A stretch of DNA of 64,000 bases. It comes from CAZLWA01 sp964563165. Its GTDB lineage: Bacteria; CLD3; SB21. The first letter of the stretch is position 1. Every line of letters starts with the position of its first letter. The notes under the pieces are model-generated. The model saw only the letters and a list, made by a program, of their open reading frames with translations, was not told where the DNA came from and ran no database searches. Made by a program: the position numbers and the translations under genes. Shown one piece after another: positions 26,620 through 36,340 of this stretch. The stretch covers positions 7,539-71,538 of the forward strand of contig CAZLWA010000099.1 of NCBI GenBank assembly GCA_964563165.1, in the 5' to 3' direction.

Positions 26620-28309
26620 TAGAAACATCAACCATCCATATGTCGGTGTTATGACCTACCTGGAAGACGACGGATTTTCCATCGGGTGACCATCGGCCGT
26701 GCGATTCCTGATTGGTATTATCTTTCGAAAGGGTGCGTGTTGTTTTTTCCCCGCCGCTCGCCGTCATGATCCATACATCTTCATCATCATACCATGAGCG
26801 CGTGAATGCGATGATTTCGCCGTTTGGTGAAACTGCCGGTCCCGTGTCCCGGCCGTATGGCAATTTATCCCGTGTTACCGGCAGCGGCAAGCCGCCTTCC
26901 GCCGGCATACGCCAAATGCTCCAGCGATAGGCCCAATCGGCCTGGAATAAAATGCTGCGATCGCCGTCGGCAAAATCCGGATGAAGTTCGGCGTGCGCAT
27001 CAATGGTCAGCTGCTTTTCTGTACGCGTTTTTAATTCCATCATCCAAATATCCGCGTTGCCCGCCTTATCCGAAACGTACACGATCGATTCTCCGCTCTT
27101 GGAAAATCGTGGTTCGTAGCAATTCCACGTATCATTGGTAAGTGCAAGTGCAAATTGAGTGGAAGCGGAATCGGCGGCGTATTTCATGATCCAGATATTC
27201 TTATTGCCCGTGCGATCAGATGTAAAAATAATATTTTTCCCGTCCGGAGAAATATCCGGCTCACAGTCATTTTGCTGTGCATTCGTGAGCGGCGCGGCGG
27301 ATCCGTTTCTCAGATCCAGACTGAACAGCGCTTTTTTTCCCAACCGGTCCGAGCAAAAGATCAGATGCCTGCCATCCGGCGTAATCAGCGGCGACTCGTC
27401 GTTCATAGTATCACCAACAATCACAGAATCCTTCTGGGATTTCACGTCGATGATCTTAATATCCCAGTTCGGCGTCGTTTCATAGAGAATTTGCCTTCCG
27501 TCCGACGACCAGCTCGGACGACCGTGGTGCATGGACTCGTTCACCGCCAATCTGGGTTCAAAATGCCTCAACGGCGATATATAGACCTCATAGAATCCTG
27601 TCGCATCAGATACATACGCGATCCATTTCCCGTTCGGTGAAATCGAAGGATGTATCTCATTCGAAGTCGAGTGAGTGAACGGCTCCACGTTTTTTCCGGC
27701 CTCGGACATCCTGTAGATGTGAAACTTGTTCTTCTCCTGGCGTTGAAAATAAATTTTATTGCCCGACGGACTGGGTGTGTCCAGCTCCGTGCTGTCCTGC
27801 AACAACGTTTCAACATTGGCTGAATTCTTCACGTTCACTCTGCATATTTCATAGCGATGCGTTAAACCGCGTTTAACAAAAATGATCCATTGTCCATCCG
27901 GCGACCATGCGGGGCTATATTCGTCGGCGCTGTCCGTTTTGGTGATCTGAACCAATTCTTGTCTCTGATCCATCAGCCACAGATCGCTTTGTCCGTTGAT
28001 GCGGGACGAAAAGATGATCCGCTCGTTATCCGGCGAAAAACTTGCGCCTTCATCCGCGCCTTCGTTCATCGTGAGGGGTGTTTTGATATTATCGCTCATG
28101 TCAACCATCCATATATGCCGGTCGCCTGTCTGCGTTGAAATATACGCAATAAATTTACCGTCCGGCGACATTTTCGGCTGACCATCGTAGCACGCAAGGG
28201 TGGTTATCTGCTCTTTCGGCAACCCGAGCCGTTCTTTTTTCCCGCACGCGATCAAGCTGATTGAAAAAGTCAGCGCCATCCGCAACGCTATAAAAAATCT
28301 CCGATTCAT
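26603..28309 (-). CDS. TolB-like (PD40) beta-propeller lipoprotein
   Basis: 568 aa. The signal ends in a lipobox-like LIAC (Cys22), giving a periplasmic lipid-anchored protein. About twelve PD40 repeats follow (for example PKMSPDGKFIAYIS, FSPDNERIIFSS, PAWSPDGQWIIFV), so it probably makes two six-bladed propellers. It lacks a prolyl-peptidase domain, unlike the related peptidases. The last residues MINE come from a heptanucleotide array. The partner is unknown; TolB proper belongs to a Tol-Pal cluster that is not here. Confidence 0.88.
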   Translation of the reverse strand: MNRRFFIALRMALTFSISLIACGKKERLGLPKEQITTLACYDGQPKMSPDGKFIAYISTQTGDRHIWMVDMSDNIKTPLTMNEGADEGASFSPDNERIIFSSRINGQSDLWLMDQRQELVQITKTDSADEYSPAWSPDGQWIIFVKRGLTHRYEICRVNVKNSANVETLLQDSTELDTPSPSGNKIYFQRQEKNKFHIYRMSEAGKNVEPFTHSTSNEIHPSISPNGKWIAYVSDATGFYEVYISPLRHFEPRLAVNESMHHGRPSWSSDGRQILYETTPNWDIKIIDVKSQKDSVIVGDTMNDESPLITPDGRHLIFCSDRLGKKALFSLDLRNGSAAPLTNAQQNDCEPDISPDGKNIIFTSDRTGNKNIWIMKYAADSASTQFALALTNDTWNCYEPRFSKSGESIVYVSDKAGNADIWMMELKTRTEKQLTIDAHAELHPDFADGDRSILFQADWAYRWSIWRMPAEGGLPLPVTRDKLPYGRDTGPAVSPNGEIIAFTRSWYDDEDVWIMTASGGEKTTRTLSKDNTNQESHGRWSPDGKSVVFQVGHNTDIWMVDVSTMINE

Positions 28310-28423
28310 AAATGATATCGCATACTGTGGAATAAGTGACCGTACGTAAAGTATTAAGAAATTAAATCAAACTCACGATAATTTTTTGAGGCATACCATC
28401 TTCATCAAGGAGGCTGAGTTTGG

Positions 28424-30469
28424 TTAAAAGTTGACATCAAGCGCCATCGCTATCTTCCGCAGAACTCTCCCTTTCACCGCATCACCGCCGGAGCCGACTT
28501 CGGAGACGTCTTGACGGTACAATTCCCAATACTTGACCGAAAGACGGATACCGGATTTCCAATCATACTTCGCCAGGAGATACCATCGTTTGCCTTTGCC
28601 GGAAAAACGCGTGCTGGTAAACAGGCCGTCCATGTCGTCTTCGTATTCATATATCGCGGCATGGCTACCCCGGATATCGAAAAAAGACAGGCGTGCAGTC
28701 ATGAAAACATCACTTCGCGGTTGCAGCTTCATTTCCTGATAGAATAAGATCCCTTTTTCCCTTATTCCCGGAAATTCAGCGACGCGATACCGGGACTGTT
28801 CGACCCGCGAGCGAAGGCGGATTTCCTGAGATAAACGGTAGTCCAGCTGATAGCGAAACCGTCGCAGAGTACTTCGCTCGACCACAGTGATGTCCCGCCC
28901 CAGCACGTCCTGCGTTTTCACCGGCTCGTCTTTACGCTGATTCTTGAATAGAACGTTCAGGACCGTTCGTTTCCATATATGCCGGTCCGCCTGGATCAGG
29001 AAATCATCGCCGGTAACCGGTTTGGGAACATCCGGAGTTCTCCAGGGAAAACGAAACACGTCGTAATAGGCCTGCACGAGCGTTCCGCGGCGGGGTTTGA
29101 GTTTGATGCCGGTATACACGCCTTCCTCATTTTGCGTTTTGCCGTTTTGCTCGCCGAAAGCAAAACCATGCAGATTATTAAAATCCTTAGCATAGTTTCG
29201 ATAAAACAAAATCAATTCCACACGCGGCCAAAGCGCTTCTATTCCGGAGTTAAAAGCCATGTGATGGTTTTGATCCCGTGCCGCTTCACCGAAACAATTG
29301 AAACGATCAAAAAATATATCGTAATGGCCGCTCAGGATGCGATTGGCCGAACCGGAAAAATGATACCGGTCGCGAATACTGTCACTTACGGTGAACGGAT
29401 GATCATAGCGGCCGGCATAGCCCGTGATCCCCACCGATGAAGCGCCTATGCGGTATTCCACATTCGCCCCGCCGAGCGATTCGAGCAAATAATTTCTTTT
29501 TGAGTTTTCCGAACTGTCGCGATGCAAGCCGCTCGTCACGACATTATTCACAGTGCGATCGGCGTTAAACGTGGCATCATAATGCACGCGCGAATAAAAC
29601 ACGGATACCTCAAAATCCCTTAGAAGACGAAGGCTCCGCAGATCCAATTCCGCTGCCCCGCCGAAAAGGGCAGCGCTTTCTGATGTATATTCGTAGCGGC
29701 GAATGCCGCGCCCGCGGCGCTTGACCGATTGAATGCTCTCGCTGCTTTTAGATAATCCCGTTTCACCCCACAGGGCCAGAGCTTGACCGAATTCGAGCTG
29801 GTAGTTGCCGACAATCGCTTTCCTGAAATACGGAACATTCTGGAATTCGACAAAACCCACTTGGTGGTCGTTGAGGCGATTCTCGCCGGGATCTTTTTCC
29901 AATAATCCGCCGGCTCTGACATGCGTCTGTGGTGCGTCCGGATACGGCCGGTAATCCACATAGGCACGATTGTAGATGTGATAATTATTTCCTGCATACT
30001 TACCGTTCCGCAAATTTTCACTTTGTTCTACATTGCGCGACGTTCTTTGGCGTAAGCCGCCGCTGTAATTTTTCACCTGCGCACCGCTCCGGACCGTGAC
30101 AAATCCAATGATCGAATTAAAAATTTCAGGGGTCACGGCGGGAATTTTCAGAAGATCCTCTGCCGATACAAACTTTTCCCGGGAACGGTATTCGATGATT
30201 TCCTTTGCCGCCACCGACGGCATGCCAGGAATTTGCTCCAATTCATTCAGCGAAGCCTCGTTGATATCCAGCGGATTTCTCCGGTAATAGTCCAGCAGCT
30301 CGGACACTTGCGAGACTCCGGAAGATTCTGTGAAATTTTCCAGTAAATTTTCCTCGGTCGTTTCCCGGTCATCGGACGCAGGACCCTTAAAAGCCGATGA
30401 ATCCTGCGCCCGCACGGGCGCTGTGCACAGAAAAAATGCGAGTAGGAACTTTTTAATCCTGACAGCCAT
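28424..30469 (-). CDS. Exported helix-hairpin-helix protein with predicted outer-membrane barrel
   Basis: 681 aa from ATG 30469, with a signal peptide ending VRAQ. A ComEA-like double helix-hairpin-helix region at about 55-130 (INEASLNELEQIPGM, then LLKIPAVTPEIFNSIIG) is followed by a long beta-rich region of alternating aromatic strands to the C-terminus. This looks like an outer-membrane barrel. The combination is recurrent in FCB genomes; function is unknown, perhaps DNA or protein handling at the surface. The PorV-like gene ends 61 bp before this start on the same strand. Confidence 0.8.
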   Translation of the reverse strand: MAVRIKKFLLAFFLCTAPVRAQDSSAFKGPASDDRETTEENLLENFTESSGVSQVSELLDYYRRNPLDINEASLNELEQIPGMPSVAAKEIIEYRSREKFVSAEDLLKIPAVTPEIFNSIIGFVTVRSGAQVKNYSGGLRQRTSRNVEQSENLRNGKYAGNNYHIYNRAYVDYRPYPDAPQTHVRAGGLLEKDPGENRLNDHQVGFVEFQNVPYFRKAIVGNYQLEFGQALALWGETGLSKSSESIQSVKRRGRGIRRYEYTSESAALFGGAAELDLRSLRLLRDFEVSVFYSRVHYDATFNADRTVNNVVTSGLHRDSSENSKRNYLLESLGGANVEYRIGASSVGITGYAGRYDHPFTVSDSIRDRYHFSGSANRILSGHYDIFFDRFNCFGEAARDQNHHMAFNSGIEALWPRVELILFYRNYAKDFNNLHGFAFGEQNGKTQNEEGVYTGIKLKPRRGTLVQAYYDVFRFPWRTPDVPKPVTGDDFLIQADRHIWKRTVLNVLFKNQRKDEPVKTQDVLGRDITVVERSTLRRFRYQLDYRLSQEIRLRSRVEQSRYRVAEFPGIREKGILFYQEMKLQPRSDVFMTARLSFFDIRGSHAAIYEYEDDMDGLFTSTRFSGKGKRWYLLAKYDWKSGIRLSVKYWELYRQDVSEVGSGGDAVKGRVLRKIAMALDVNF

Positions 30470-30529
30470 GGTAGGGTGCCTTCTCTCGATTCTAAAAAAA
30501 GCTTCCGGATCCATCCCCGGGCGCTCAAA

Positions 30530-31384
30530 TTAATTTTTGATCTGGCGCAGCGGCTTCCGATGGAGATGCAGCGACGCCGACACGGCGTGTGTGACTCCCA
30601 GATCCGGGTGAGAATAGATCGCATAGTCGATCGCTGCCGGGCCGAAATCAAATCCCAATCCCGCGGAAAACCTGGACGGCTCTGATGCGACACCGATCCG
30701 CAAAAACAGTTTTCCAAGAAACTGATACTCGGCACCCGCACGGATATCCGTGGGAAATTTTACGTCCTTATAAATATCCGTATTCAGGGTCAGGGCATCG
30801 AGTATGCGATAACTGACGCCCAGGCAAAAAACCTGCGGCAGCTTATCGTGCGAGATCGAAGGACGATTCATGTTTTTCGAAGAAAACCCGAGCGTTATTT
30901 TTTCATGCGGCTTGAACAACAGTCCGATATCCATACCGGGCGTACCGGCGGAACCTCCGTTCCTGATGGCGAGATAATAATAGTTGAAAGCCAGCCCGAA
31001 AATTAATTTCTGCCGGAATGATTGACTGTAGGCCAAACCGATCGTCGTCTCGCGATAGAGATCGAAACCATACGATTCAAAATTGATCGTGCCGTTTCCA
31101 AAGGCTGCCGGATAGGTAAAATTAAATGCGGCGGTCGTGAGATCGCTGATATTGAACGGCACGGAATAAAAAGCCTGCACATTCGGATTGCTGATCAGCC
31201 AAAGCCCGGCCGGATTGTAATAGACGGCATCGCCGCTATTTGCCGCGGCTGTAAATGCTCCGCCCATGCCCAGAGGGCGGGCGCCCTTTTTCGTGTCGAA
31301 TGAGGCGCTAACGTTTTGTGCGATCAAGATGCCGATACACAAAAAGACAGTATGCCGCAGGCGAATGAGAATTTTCTTTAGCAA
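30530..31384 (-). CDS. PorV/PorQ-like outer-membrane beta-barrel protein
   Basis: About 284 aa. TTG 31384 is favoured because GGAGGA lies five bases upstream and it gives a compact signal peptide (LLKKILIRLRHTVFLCIG, cleaved near SAS). The ATG 12 bp further up lies before this ribosome-binding site. The mature N-terminus GARPLGMGGAFTAAANSGDAVYYNPAG (residues of about 28-55, shown in part) is the hallmark of PorV/UPF0164 barrels, members of the FadL superfamily. PorV is a type 9 secretion component, but many paralogues are not, and no other T9SS gene is visible here. Confidence 0.85.
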   Translation of the reverse strand: MLKKILIRLRHTVFLCIGILIAQNVSASFDTKKGARPLGMGGAFTAAANSGDAVYYNPAGLWLISNPNVQAFYSVPFNISDLTTAAFNFTYPAAFGNGTINFESYGFDLYRETTIGLAYSQSFRQKLIFGLAFNYYYLAIRNGGSAGTPGMDIGLLFKPHEKITLGFSSKNMNRPSISHDKLPQVFCLGVSYRILDALTLNTDIYKDVKFPTDIRAGAEYQFLGKLFLRIGVASEPSRFSAGLGFDFGPAAIDYAIYSHPDLGVTHAVSASLHLHRKPLRQIKN

Positions 31385-31549
31385 AAAATCCTCCATAATC
31401 AACGACCGTATAAATGTTCCAAGGTCTCACGTTTAAGTGAAAAAGAATCGGAATGAGATCAAAGCGCCACGAAATAGAGTTAGAAAAAAAAGTATTGAAA
31501 TGAAGTAATCCCCCGATAGAGTTGTATAACTTACACTTGCGCATTTTAG

Positions 31550-31578
31550 TTGTCAAGAATTTTCTACAGATTTATTAT
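31550..31578 (+). promoter_or_regulatory. Sigma-70-like promoter of the SDR-SOD operon
   Basis: TTGTCA (31550-31555), 17-bp spacer, TATTAT (31573-31578), ending 57 bp before the SDR start codon. The match to the consensus hexamers is good. The rest of the 31403-31635 gap shows nothing further. Confidence 0.6.
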
Positions 31579-31635
31579 TGTTGAACAAGTGTCATAACTT
31601 TCTTAACATTCTTCATCGTTTACACCCCAATCATC

Positions 31636-32436
31636 ATGGCGGCACTCCCTTATAGATTTGCCCTGATTACCGGCGCATCGAGCGGTATCGGCGAAGCACT
31701 GGCGCGGGCATTGGCCGGGCAGCGCATTTCCGTGGTCCTCGTCGCCCGTACCAAGGACAAACTGGAATCGCTGGCAGAAGAACTTAAATCGGAGCATGTG
31801 CAGACCCTTGCGCTGCCGATTGACGTAACGTCTCCGGATGCCGATAAAATCCTTTTCAACAAGCTTCAGGAGAATCACATTGAAATTGATCTGCTGGTGA
31901 ACAATGCCGGATTTGGATCGTACGGGTATTTTCACGAAGCCGTGCCGGATAAGCAATTCGCAATGATCGATCTGAATATCAAGGCGCTGGTAAAACTGAC
32001 TTATCGTTTCTTACAACCTATGATCCGAAACAATCACGGTGCAATCCTGAATGTTTCCTCTTTGGCAGGTTTTCAAGCCGTACCGTTCATGGCAACCTAC
32101 GCCGCAACGAAGGCGTTTGTGACCCATTTTTCAGCCGCGTTGTCGTCGGAACTTCGCGGTACCGGCATTCGGGTGGTCGCATTGTGCCCTGGAAGAACAA
32201 AAACCAATTTCCAGACGACGGCGGGAAGCAACGTGGTCCACATTCGCTCGAGATCCGCAAGTGTTGAACAAGTGGTTGCCACTGCCATGAAAGCGCTTAC
32301 GCACAACCGGCCCCTTGCCATTGAAGGCTTTACGAATAAATGCGCCCTCCATGTGCAGAGATTTTTTCCGCGACAATTTATTCTTAACGTGACGCGAAAA
32401 ATTTTTGATCCAAAATCTAAGAAGGAGTTACTATGA
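31636..32436 (+). CDS. Short-chain dehydrogenase/reductase (SDR)
   Basis: 266-aa classical SDR using NAD(P)H. The cofactor loop TGASSGIG is at residues 12-19, LVNNAGFGSYG near 92, and the catalytic Ser-Tyr-Lys set is in VSSLAGF and TYAATKAF. The length and the C-terminal region resemble the DltE/YqjQ-type oxidoreductases; the substrate is unknown. Its stop overlaps the superoxide dismutase start by four bases (ATGA), so the two are translationally coupled. Confidence 0.93.
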   Translation: MAALPYRFALITGASSGIGEALARALAGQRISVVLVARTKDKLESLAEELKSEHVQTLALPIDVTSPDADKILFNKLQENHIEIDLLVNNAGFGSYGYFHEAVPDKQFAMIDLNIKALVKLTYRFLQPMIRNNHGAILNVSSLAGFQAVPFMATYAATKAFVTHFSAALSSELRGTGIRVVALCPGRTKTNFQTTAGSNVVHIRSRSASVEQVVATAMKALTHNRPLAIEGFTNKCALHVQRFFPRQFILNVTRKIFDPKSKKELL

Positions 32437-33149
32437 AATCAGACAATACCCGGCGTACCTTCCTCAAAACGTCATTGATGGCGGCGGCGGGAACGCTTAT
32501 TTCCGCGCCCTTGGAAAACAATATTTTCGCGCTTTCCACCGAGAATGAATTTACACTGCCTGCACTTCCGTATGACGCTAACGCGCTGGAGCCCCATATC
32601 GACACGCTGACGATGCAGATTCATCACGACAAACATCATAAGGCTTACGTCGATAAATTGAACGACGCGGTCAAGACGGCCAATGCGGGCGGAAAGTCAT
32701 TGGAGGCACTGTGCGAAAACATATCAACGTATCCCGCTGCGATCCGCAATAACGGCGGCGGGCATTGGAATCATTCGATGTTCTGGTCCTTAATGAAACC
32801 GGGCGGCGGCGGCGCGCCCGGCGGTCCGATTGGCGACGCCATCAAAACCCATTTCGGATCTTTCGATGAATTCAAGAATAAATTTTCGGCAGCAGCACTG
32901 GGACGCTTTGGCTCCGGTTGGGCATGGCTTGTTGCCGGTAAGGGTAAACTGGAGATCGGCTCGACACCGAACCAAGACAATCCGTTGATGGACGTATCTG
33001 ATTTCAAAGGCGTCCCCCTATTGTGCCTGGATGTGTGGGAGCATGCGTATTATTTGAAATATCAGAATAAGCGCGCCGATTACGTCAATGCATGGTGGAA
33101 TGTGATCCATTGGGATGTGGTCAATAAGCGTTTTGCAGCCGTAAAATAA
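32433..33149 (+). CDS. Tat-exported superoxide dismutase (Fe/Mn family)
   Basis: 238 aa. The N-terminus DNTRRTFLKTSLMAAAGT is a twin-arginine signal, implying folding with metal in the cytoplasm and export. The mature part is a complete Fe/Mn SOD. The metal ligands are the His in IHHDKHHKAYVDKLN, the His in GGHWNHSMFW, and the Asp and His in LDVWEHAYYLKY. The GGxxP loop and NAWWNVIHW follow normal spacing. Fe versus Mn use cannot be decided from sequence by eye. It is unusual in being exported and fused into a translationally coupled pair with an SDR. Confidence 0.95.
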   Translation: MKSDNTRRTFLKTSLMAAAGTLISAPLENNIFALSTENEFTLPALPYDANALEPHIDTLTMQIHHDKHHKAYVDKLNDAVKTANAGGKSLEALCENISTYPAAIRNNGGGHWNHSMFWSLMKPGGGGAPGGPIGDAIKTHFGSFDEFKNKFSAAALGRFGSGWAWLVAGKGKLEIGSTPNQDNPLMDVSDFKGVPLLCLDVWEHAYYLKYQNKRADYVNAWWNVIHWDVVNKRFAAVK

Positions 33150-33188
33150 TTGACTGAACCTTTTCTAATTGTGTTGAAAGGAATTGCT

Positions 33189-33470
33189 ATGGAAAGAATA
33201 AAGCTCAGTGAAAAAGAAATTCAATCTCAACTAAAAGACTTGCCTCAGTGGAAGCATACCGACGGCAAGCTGCGCAGAGACTTTCAATTTGGTAATTTTG
33301 TGAAAGCCTTCGGTTTTATGTCCAGCGTCGCCCTATTGGCCGAATCCATGAACCATCATCCTGATTGGTCTAACGTGTACAACCGGGTCACCATCGAACT
33401 CTCCACGCACGATGCCGGCGGTATCACGGAATACGACTTTGAGCTGGCAAAGCAAATTGACCAACTTTAA
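33189..33470 (+). CDS. phhB: Pterin-4a-carbinolamine dehydratase
   Basis: 93 aa. It recycles the pterin cofactor of aromatic amino acid hydroxylases by dehydrating 4a-hydroxytetrahydrobiopterin. The active-site block NHHPDWSNVYNRVTIELSTH contains the conserved histidines and the Trp-Asn-Val region. ATG 33189 has AAAGGA upstream; the TTG at 33150 immediately follows the SOD stop and is unlikely. No phenylalanine hydroxylase is in the window, and related proteins are also found in molybdopterin contexts. Confidence 0.92.
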   Translation: MERIKLSEKEIQSQLKDLPQWKHTDGKLRRDFQFGNFVKAFGFMSSVALLAESMNHHPDWSNVYNRVTIELSTHDAGGITEYDFELAKQIDQL

Positions 33471-33560
33471 AAATATAACTGTTGCAATCGGGGCTTACTA
33501 TTTGTTAACTTTTTTTGTCTATTCACCTATCTGTTCACATCAACTTACTTGAGGAATTTC

Positions 33561-35177
33561 ATGAGCCAAGCGGAAACCACATTAAACGTAACCGACGAGC
33601 GCCGAAAGAATTTTGAACTGCGCGCCATTATCGAATACTTGTCGGAATCGGCGAATCAATCGCATCAGTCTTCGTGGGAATGCATTTCCGAAGTTTACAA
33701 GCTAATGAACGAAATTCTCAGAGAGAGTAAGGACCTTTCAGTCTCGGAAGACCTTTTGAATACGTTCGAAACCAACCGCCGCATCATCGAAGACATCTAC
33801 AATCCCCAGGATAAAAAGAAGATCGGTTTATCCAATCCCCTGGCCGCTTATTTCATGAAATTGAAGGACATCACTGACCGGATATTGCATCCTTCGGCTA
33901 AAAATAGATTTCCTTCCGAAGAACCGGACGATCTCAAACAAAAGCTCGATACGTTTTTCCGCGATTACGCGGTCAAATTAATTGTAGACCAGCGCGTGGT
34001 ACTTTTGATGCTGATGACCGTGATCTATCGAAAATTACAAAACCTTCCCACGCAGGATCTCAAGACGGCCGTCGCCCGTTTTGCGGACATTCTGAAGGAC
34101 CATTCGATCCGCCCGGATCGCGCGCTGACTATTTTGATTTACAACTTATGCCACTCGTCGGTCGAAGCCATTGAAGAAACGGACTACGCGCACGCCAGTC
34201 TTTACTGCGAACGCGCGGTGGAGCTTTTTAAGATGATCCCCAACGAGTCCAAAGTCAAAGACGCCATCCGCTCGCAGATCGAAGACGCCATGCGTATCAC
34301 TACGGAACGGCTGGTAAATCGTATTCAAGAGAAGGGGGAAAACGAAGAAATTGAGATCGTGGAATCCGTTGTGGCCAGGCTGGTCAATATCGATCTCATT
34401 GCCTATTTGCTCCCGCAATTGGTGTTCTTTTTGGTGCGCGCGCAAAAATACGAAGACTGTATGCGGCATCTCGACCGCATCCTGAATGCAGAAAATTTAA
34501 GCGGGGAGTTTCTGGATTACCAAACGGCGATCACGATCGGATTCGAATGGTGCGATTCATTGCTCAAAGCAGAGAGGTATTCTCGCGGCCAGGTCGATTT
34601 TAGTTTCTTTCAACGAGAAAAAGATAATATCGCCCGGGCTTTCAACCTGGCGAAATCCATACGCATTCCTCCGATGGAAGACGAAACCTTTTACAATTCA
34701 GAAGTTGAAAAATTGGCGGTTACCTTCAGTCATTTGGGAACTTTGTTTTTTGTAACGGATCGTATCGACCTGGCGTCCGAATCCTACCAAAAAAGTTTTG
34801 AGACCATTCTCACGAAACGCTGTTCGCGGAACCGTGATTCCGTGGATGAGGTCATGGACCGCTACAAAGATACACTCTATCATCCGCTCAACAGCGCCCC
34901 GATGGAGGCACACCCGCTGATCGGCCTTTTCGCGTCGGATAAAGGCTATGATTTCTTACTGGAGGCACAGATCAAAAAATTCGAGGAGGAAGGAATCCCT
35001 TACAAGCGGGAAGAACAGAATTTTGCCGCTTTGAACAATCCGCAAAAACAGATGATCTCCGATTTGATGGACGCTTCCAAGAACAAACTCCATCACCACT
35101 TCGCCGAACCTTTTGCCGCCTACAAACCTTTCATCGAACACCGATTCAGGCAAGTCAAAGAGAAGATGAAAATTTAA
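33561..35177 (+). CDS. Helical, TPR-like cytoplasmic protein, unrecognised
   Basis: 539 aa from ATG 33561, with a good ribosome-binding site (TGAGGA) nine bases upstream. No family recognised. There is no signal, membrane helix or nucleotide motif. Helical hairpins with weak TPR character occur in the middle and C-terminal half (for example YAHASLYCERAVELFKMI and FVTDRIDLASESYQKSF). It follows the pterin dehydratase by 90 bp and converges on the DUF420 gene. Function unknown. Confidence 0.8.
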   Translation: MSQAETTLNVTDERRKNFELRAIIEYLSESANQSHQSSWECISEVYKLMNEILRESKDLSVSEDLLNTFETNRRIIEDIYNPQDKKKIGLSNPLAAYFMKLKDITDRILHPSAKNRFPSEEPDDLKQKLDTFFRDYAVKLIVDQRVVLLMLMTVIYRKLQNLPTQDLKTAVARFADILKDHSIRPDRALTILIYNLCHSSVEAIEETDYAHASLYCERAVELFKMIPNESKVKDAIRSQIEDAMRITTERLVNRIQEKGENEEIEIVESVVARLVNIDLIAYLLPQLVFFLVRAQKYEDCMRHLDRILNAENLSGEFLDYQTAITIGFEWCDSLLKAERYSRGQVDFSFFQREKDNIARAFNLAKSIRIPPMEDETFYNSEVEKLAVTFSHLGTLFFVTDRIDLASESYQKSFETILTKRCSRNRDSVDEVMDRYKDTLYHPLNSAPMEAHPLIGLFASDKGYDFLLEAQIKKFEEEGIPYKREEQNFAALNNPQKQMISDLMDASKNKLHHHFAEPFAAYKPFIEHRFRQVKEKMKI

Positions 35178-35257
35178 TTCTTAATCAATGGATTGTATTT
35201 TCGTAAATGGAACCACGGTCCGAAAGAATCAGGGATTCAATATCCATTGGACAGGTT

Positions 35258-35671
35258 TCATAAACGGTACAGCATCAAATAGATCGCCACGCCGCTCACG
35301 GAAACGAATATCCATACGGGCCACACCCAGTGCACCAGCCTTTTGTGCTTATCGTATTGCTCATGCAGGGCGAACCAGACCGCCGCTACAATAAACGGCG
35401 TCATCACAGCCGCCAGGATCACATGCGGAATGAGAATAATAAAATAAACTGCGCGGGTCCAATCGTGATAGGGATACGGTACCGATCCGGCCTGAATATG
35501 ATAGATCACATACGAGGTGAGAAAGAGCAGCGATGAACCAAGAGCACACAGCATAATTTTTTTATGCGTCGTACGATGCCCCTTTTTGATCTGAATATAT
35601 CCTGCGATCAAAAGCATCGCGCTGACAAAGTTCAGCGCTGCATTCAGCGTCGGCAGATCGTGTGTGCTCAA
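35258..35671 (-). CDS. DUF420 membrane protein, oxidase-associated
   Basis: 137 aa with four predicted membrane helices and histidines at TTHKKIM, SYVIYHIQ, HVILAA and HKRLVHW positions that suggest haem or copper contact. DUF420 proteins (CtaM-like) accompany haem-copper oxidases and are required for maturation in some Gram-positive bacteria. Its ATG overlaps the SCO stop by four bases (ATGA). It closes the respiratory operon. Confidence 0.85.
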   Translation of the reverse strand: MSTHDLPTLNAALNFVSAMLLIAGYIQIKKGHRTTHKKIMLCALGSSLLFLTSYVIYHIQAGSVPYPYHDWTRAVYFIILIPHVILAAVMTPFIVAAVWFALHEQYDKHKRLVHWVWPVWIFVSVSGVAIYLMLYRL

Positions 35672-36264
35672 TTTAATTCCCTGACCAATTCGCGAATGTG
35701 CGTTTTCAGCATCTTCACACTCGCCGGTTCTTCACTGCTGTAATAACCCCGGATACGCGCCTGATCGTCCACCAGCACCAATTTTGTACTGTGCATGGTA
35801 GGCAGTTCACCGCCGAGTAAAAACACTTGTTCCGATAATTTGTGCACTTCTTCAATCGGTCCCCGCAAAAAAGCCCAGCGTTGATCGGTGGCGCCGTAAT
35901 TCAAAGCGTACTGCTGAAGCGCGGCCAGCGAATCGCGCCCCGGATCCACGGAAATGGAAACAAATTGAATTTTATCCGAAACGGCATAGAGCTTGTATAA
36001 TTCCGCAACCTGTGCATTCATGCGCGGGCAAGGGCCGGGACATGTCGTAAAGAAAAAATTGACGACCGTTATCTTTCCTTTCATTTCGCTCAGGCCAAAC
36101 GGCCGGCCGCCGCGCTCCGTGAATTCAAACGGCGTCACCCGGCCGATCACCGGAAGCTCGGCGCGAGAGAGGTTGGCATTATAGATAACGATCGAGGCTC
36201 CGATCATCAACCCGACCGCTCCCGCCGTTACCCATAGGAACATTTTTGTTTTTTTCTCATCCAT
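35668..36264 (-). CDS. SCO1/SenC-type copper chaperone, distal copy
   Basis: 198 aa from ATG 36264, with one N-terminal membrane anchor and a thioredoxin-like domain. The copper site is complete: CPGPC (CxxxC) near residue 82 and the His of MHSTKLVLVD near 170. It delivers copper to CuA of cytochrome oxidase subunit II. A second, longer SCO (40595-41416) is in the same operon. The region before this start (36265-36340) is non-coding. Confidence 0.92.
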   Translation of the reverse strand: MDEKKTKMFLWVTAGAVGLMIGASIVIYNANLSRAELPVIGRVTPFEFTERGGRPFGLSEMKGKITVVNFFFTTCPGPCPRMNAQVAELYKLYAVSDKIQFVSISVDPGRDSLAALQQYALNYGATDQRWAFLRGPIEEVHKLSEQVFLLGGELPTMHSTKLVLVDDQARIRGYYSSEEPASVKMLKTHIRELVRELN

Positions 36265-36340
36265 AAATATTAATTTGTCTGTCCTTCCTGCGTAATCGGG
36301 AATCCGCCAGCCAGACAAACCGTTTTACAAATATTCTACG

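Noticed and set aside
30530..31384. Evidence of a type 9 secretion system
   Set aside because: A PorV-like barrel alone is not enough; no other Por/Spr genes and no C-terminal sorting domains were recognised.
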